Position numbers and translations under genes: made by a program
Shown: positions 58,300 to 61,679 of the stretch, piece after piece
Layout: each line of letters begins with the position of its first letter
Position numbering within the stretch: the first letter of the stretch is position 1
Assembly (NCBI GenBank): GCA_008080565.1
Contig: VIKE01000033.1
Coordinates: forward strand, 1-61,679
Source: Rhodocyclaceae bacterium
GTDB lineage: Bacteria > Pseudomonadota > Gammaproteobacteria > Burkholderiales > Rhodocyclaceae
Length of the DNA stretch: 61,679 bases
Direction: 5' to 3'
The notes under the pieces: model-generated
The model's input: only the letters and a program-made list of their open reading frames with translations
Databases searched by the model: none
What the model was told of the DNA's origin: nothing

Positions 58300-59869
58300 T
58301 TAACCGGAGTTGGCGCCGTGCCGGTCCTGACGCTGGGCAAGGGCCCTGGCCAACCGCGCCACCGGCTTTTCCCGGTCCTTCAACAAGCCTTGCAGGCAGG
58401 CCGGATTGGCGCGGGCACCGCTAGCCTGATATTCAGCGAGCAATGTCTGGCGGACGCTTTCCTTGTCCATTCCGATCACGCCGGTCAGATAATCAAACAG
58501 GCTGTCGAGCAGTTTTTCCGGCGTCAGGCGGCTGGTCTGACCGGTGCGTTGCCACAGCCAGTCGGCGAAGGCGAGGAAGGCATTGAAGGGCGAAGGGCCG
58601 GCGAGCAGGACAGGCAGGGTTTGCGGGAAGCGGCCCGAGTTGGCGACCAAGTCCCAGTAGCGGGCGAGGCGGGTGAAGCGCTCGACGGTCGGCGCGTCGA
58701 CCACGGCGGTTTGGCGGACGGTGTAGGGCGGTTCGGCGTCGTAGGTCATGCCGTGGACGACGCTATGGCGGGCGATCGGCGTGCCGCGCAGGCGTTTGAG
58801 GAGGCCGAGCTGGATTTCGTGCGGGCGCAGGGCGTACAGGCGGTCGAAACCTTCAGCGAAGCTGGCCAGCGTTTCACCGGGCAGGCCGAAGATCAGATCA
58901 GTGTGCAGGTGGGCGTGGCTGTGATTGACCAGCCAGGCCAGGTTTTCGCAAGTTTTGGCGTTGTCCTGCCGGCGCGAGATGGCCTGCTGAACCTCCGGAT
59001 TGAAGGTCTGGATGCCGACTTCGAACTGCAGCACGCCGGGCGGGAAGCGGGCGATCGCCGGGCGGGAAGCGGGCGATCATGTCTTTCAGGCGTTCCGGCA
59101 AGTGATCGGGAATCACCTCGAAATGCAGGAATAGATCCGGCGTCAGGCGGTCGAGGAAGAACTGCAGGATGGTCAGCGAGCTGTCGATCTTGAGATTGAA
59201 GGTCCGGTCGACGAACTTGAAGTTGCGCGCCCCGCGCTCGTAGAGCGTTTCCAGCGCGGCAAGAAAGTGCTCCGGCGCGAAGGCCCAGGCGGTCTTGTCG
59301 AGCGAACTGAGGCAGAACTCGCACTTGAACGGGCAGCCACGCGAGGCCTCCACGTAGAGCAGGCGATGGACCAGATCGTCGGCGCTGAACTCGGCGTAGG
59401 GCAGGGCGATGTCGTCCAGCGCCGGCTGCTCGCCGGGGATCACTTTCATCAGCGGAGGCGGCCCGTCGAGCAGGGCGCGGCACAGTTTCGGAAAACTGAC
59501 GTCGCCCCAGCCGGTGATCAGGTGGTCGGCGAGCCGGACGATTTCCTGCCCCTCCCATTCGTAACTGACTTCCGGCCCGCCGAGGACGATTTTCAGCGCC
59601 GGCCGGGCCTGTTTGAGCCGGCGGACGACCTCGGTCGTTTGCTCGACGTTCCAGATATAGACACCGAAACCGATGACCTGCGGCTCCTCGGCGAGCAGCG
59701 CGTCGACGATCTCCGGCACCGGCCGGGCGATGGTGAATTCGCGCAACACCGTCCGTTCGCGCAGCCCGGCGCCGCCATGCCGCTCCATGTTGGCCAGCAA
59801 GTAGCGCAGGCCGAGCGAGGCGTGGATGTATTTAGCGTTGAGCGTGCTCAGGATGATGGCGGGCGTCAT
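58300..59869 (-). pseudogene. B12-binding radical SAM protein (DUF4080 type), broken by a 22-bp tandem duplication
   Basis: The N-terminal fragment (58898-59869 frame) has the cobalamin-binding region (AIILSTLNAKYIHASLGLRY; IGFGVYIWN) and the radical SAM triad in ASRGCPFKCEFC. The C-terminal fragment (from about 59034) continues LQFEVGIQTFNPEVQ to the stop at 58300. They are separated by an exact 22-bp tandem duplication (59035-59056 and 59057-59078) that shifts the frame. With one copy removed the protein reads RLKDMIARFPPGVLQFEVGI and is about 515 aa. Either a recent inactivation, a reversible slippage site, or an assembly error. Confidence 0.9.
59035..59078. repeat. Exact 22-bp tandem duplication
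   Basis: 59035-59056 and 59057-59078 are identical. 22 is not a multiple of 3, so the duplication causes the frameshift in the radical SAM gene. Confidence 0.98.
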
Positions 59870-59907
59870 TTCGCCATTTTGACAGCTTCGCCGAGGCCAT
59901 CTGAAGT

Positions 59908-59949
59908 GATCCCACGGTCAACCGGAAAAAAGGGCAAAAATCAAAATCC
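59908..59949 (+). repeat. Dispersed repeat, copy 14
   Basis: GATCCCACGGTCAACCGG, A-run, GGGCAAAAATCAAAATCC. It lies in the 155-bp gap between the divergent radical SAM gene and ABC permease. Confidence 0.93.
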
Positions 59950-60024
59950 ACAGCGCACAGAACTTAAACGCTAGCGTCTTGGACAGAGGCTAAAATGCGT
60001 CTTCCAATTCGTTAGCTCCGCCCC

Positions 60025-60795
60025 ATGCTGCCTCAACCCTCCCTGCTCGGCTGGCTTCCCGTCTGGCAACGCAATTTCCTGGTCTGGCGCAAGCTGGCCC
60101 TGCCATCCATCCTCGGCAACCTGGCCGATCCGCTGATCTACATGCTCGGCCTCGGCTACGGGCTGGGCGCCATGCTGCCCAGCATCGAAGGCCAGCCCTA
60201 CGTCGCCTTCCTCGCCGCCGGCACGGTCTGCGCCTCGACCATGAATGCCGCCACTTTCGAGGCGCTGTACTCGGCCTTTTCGCGCATGCATGTGCAGAAA
60301 ACCTGGGAAGCCATCCTCAACACGCCGCTCGGCCTGGGCGATGTCGTCGCCGGCGAACTGTTCTGGGCCGCCACTAAATCGCTGTTCTCGGGCGCCGCGA
60401 TTCTCGTCGTCATCACCGGCATGGGCCTGACCAACGGCCCGCTCATGCTCTGGGCACTGCCGGCCATCGTCCTCACCGGGCTGGCCTTCGCCGCCCTCGG
60501 CCTGATCTGGAACGCGCTGGCGCCGTCCTACGATTTCTTCATGTACTACTTCACGCTGTTCATCACGCCGATGACGCTGATTTCCGGCGTCTTCTTCCCT
60601 ACCGACCAGCTCCCCGGCTGGCTGGCGCTGATCGGTGGCTGGCTGCCACTGGCCCAGGGCGTGGCGTTGGTTCGCCCGCTGCTCGCCGGCCAGATCCCGG
60701 CCGACGCCCTGATCCATGTCATGGCGTTGCTCGGCACAGCGGCCGTAGCCTTCACCATCGCCCTCCACCTGACTCGCCGCCGCCTGCTCAAGTAG
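60025..60795 (+). CDS. ABC-2 type permease (NodJ-like)
   Basis: 256-aa integral membrane protein with about six helices, the ABC-2 permease fold: NFLVWRKLALPSILGNLADPLIYMLGLGYGLG, TVCASTMNAATFEALYSAF and ITPMTLISGVFFPTDQLP. It most likely pairs with the ATPase at 54333, as NodJ does with NodI. The start ATG 60025 is the only good one. cutA follows after 18 bases. Confidence 0.92.
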   Translation: MLPQPSLLGWLPVWQRNFLVWRKLALPSILGNLADPLIYMLGLGYGLGAMLPSIEGQPYVAFLAAGTVCASTMNAATFEALYSAFSRMHVQKTWEAILNTPLGLGDVVAGELFWAATKSLFSGAAILVVITGMGLTNGPLMLWALPAIVLTGLAFAALGLIWNALAPSYDFFMYYFTLFITPMTLISGVFFPTDQLPGWLALIGGWLPLAQGVALVRPLLAGQIPADALIHVMALLGTAAVAFTIALHLTRRRLLK

Positions 60796-60813
60796 ACACA
60801 GTAGAATTCGCTA

Positions 60814-61131
60814 ATGGAAACCCTGCTCGTCATCACCAACTGCCCGGATGAAGAAACCGCCAACGCCATCGCGCTCGCCGCGGTTGAAGAAAAACTGGCT
60901 GCCTGCGTCAACATCCTGCCGCGCGTCCAGTCGGTCTATCGCTGGCAGGGCAAGGTCGAATCGGCTTCCGAAATCCCTCTCTTTTTCAAGTCGACCGCAG
61001 CCAACTACCCGGCACTCGAAGCCAGAATCCGCCAACTCCATCCCTACGAGTTGCCCGAAATCATCGCCCTGCCGCTCAGCCACGGCTTGCCCGCCTACCT
61101 GAACTGGGTAGCGGCAGAAACGACCCCATGA
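60814..61131 (+). CDS. cutA: Divalent-cation tolerance protein CutA
   Basis: 105-aa trimeric PII-like protein: LLVITNCPDEETANAIALAAVEEKLAACVNILPRVQSVYRW and HPYELPEIIALPLSHG are the family signatures. Linked to copper tolerance in E. coli. Its stop overlaps the dsbD start (ATGA), so the two are coupled, and the E. coli cutA-dsbD order is conserved. Confidence 0.96.
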   Translation: METLLVITNCPDEETANAIALAAVEEKLAACVNILPRVQSVYRWQGKVESASEIPLFFKSTAANYPALEARIRQLHPYELPEIIALPLSHGLPAYLNWVAAETTP

Positions 61132-61679
61132 CCATGCGCCTACTGTTCCTCGTTTTCGCCTTTTTCCTCTCGCTTGCCCACGCCGAGGAATTCCTCGATC
61201 CGGCCGTCGCCTTCAAGCCCTCGGTCAAGGCGCTCGACGGCCAGACGCTCGAAATCAGCTACGAAATCGCCAAGGGCTACTACCTCTACCGCGACAAGTT
61301 CCGCTTCACCGTCGACGGCGAAACGGCCCCCCTCGGTACACCGACCCTCCCCAAAGGCAAGGAGCACGACGACGAAAATTTCGGCAAGGTCGAGGTCTAT
61401 TACAAGACCGTCGCCATCCGCGTCCCGGTCGAGCGCATGTCCTCCGGCCCGCTGGCGCTGAAACTCAACGTCACCTCGCAAGGCTGCGCCGATGCCGGCG
61501 TCTGCTACCCGCCGCAAACCCAGCAGCTCAGCGTCGAGCTGCCCGACCCGGCCAGCGCACCGCCGGCCTCGGCCGCCCCGGCCGACGGCGACGAAAGCGG
61601 CCGGATCGCCGACACGCTCAAAAACGCCGGCTTCTGGACCAGCCTCGCCTTTTTCTTCATCGCCGGCCTCGGCCTGTTG
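61128..61679 (+). CDS. dsbD: Thiol:disulfide interchange protein DsbD, N-terminal part (partial)
   Basis: 184 codons to the window edge. Signal peptide (RLLFLVFAFFLSLAHA), then the immunoglobulin-like alpha domain with ISYEIAKGYYLYRDKFRF and the two redox cysteines in QGCADAGVCYPP. The first transmembrane segment begins at about residue 170. The reducing power of the cytoplasm is passed through it to periplasmic proteins. The start is ATG 61128, or 61134. Confidence 0.94.
   Translation, partial: MTMRLLFLVFAFFLSLAHAEEFLDPAVAFKPSVKALDGQTLEISYEIAKGYYLYRDKFRFTVDGETAPLGTPTLPKGKEHDDENFGKVEVYYKTVAIRVPVERMSSGPLALKLNVTSQGCADAGVCYPPQTQQLSVELPDPASAPPASAAPADGDESGRIADTLKNAGFWTSLAFFFIAGLGLL

Overview
The window looks like chromosomal DNA of a GC-rich betaproteobacterium, most likely of the Rhodocyclales (Dechloromonas/Azonexus-like). 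The evidence is the protein types (ubiE-ubiJ, a DUF3683-type FAD/Fe-S oxidoreductase, DUF1631, a NosP-like FIST protein with a hybrid kinase) and the betaproteobacterial order lptB-rpoN-hpf-ptsN-hprK. That is inference, since no database search was possible. No rRNA, tRNA, CRISPR array, insertion sequence or prophage was seen. Two 16-bp parS-like sites and the atp operon at the left edge suggest an origin-proximal location.

Layout. 1-4.4 kb: end of the F-type ATP synthase operon (atpH-A-G-D-C) with a terminator. 4.4-12.2 kb, minus strand: ubiJ, ubiE, a DUF971 protein, a PilZ-like protein, a HIT protein and a large FAD/Fe-S oxidoreductase gene split by a frameshift. 12.3-15.2 kb: a PhnD-type binding protein coupled to a GGDEF-EAL protein. 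15.2-23.1 kb: a small YqaA-type membrane protein, ilvA, azlCD, a degenerate nucleotidyltransferase-fold gene behind a double inverted-repeat operator, a secreted protein, a frameshifted small secreted protein, cysK, a MalY/PatB C-S lyase and a small membrane protein. 23-34 kb: folate cyclo-ligase, slt, DUF1631, an NDUFA9-like reductase, cca, hydrolase and small genes, and a MidA-type methyltransferase. 33.5-39.4 kb: a FIST protein plus hybrid histidine kinase (probable NO-sensing NosP/NahK pair), ttcA, and a class III cyclase-FHA protein. 39.4-45.2 kb, minus strand: psiF-like, hprK, ptsN, hpf, rpoN, lptB, recX, recA. A perfect LexA box lies between recA and a small secreted protein-rluA pair. 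46-61.7 kb: sodium:solute symporter, VanZ-like, P2-type ATPase, CNNM/CorC-like, thioredoxin-like ferredoxin, hydrolase, ABC ATPase, HAD phosphatase, TPR protein, a B12/radical-SAM gene broken by an exact 22-bp tandem duplication, the ABC permease, cutA, and the start of dsbD.

The most unusual signal is a roughly 30-40 bp AT-containing dispersed repeat. Its core is CCACGGTCAACCGG, then an A-rich spacer, then GGCCAAAAT. There are fourteen recognisable copies and two degenerate ones. Most lie in intergenic gaps, but several lie inside reading frames (the C-S lyase, cca, a P-type ATPase, an ABC ATPase, and the signal peptide of a small secreted protein) without breaking the frame. I do not recognise it as a named repeat family.

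Other points for a second look are the parS-like sites, the paired 31-bp inverted repeats at 18470-18552, the SOS-box small protein, and three frameshifted genes that could be real decay or assembly errors.
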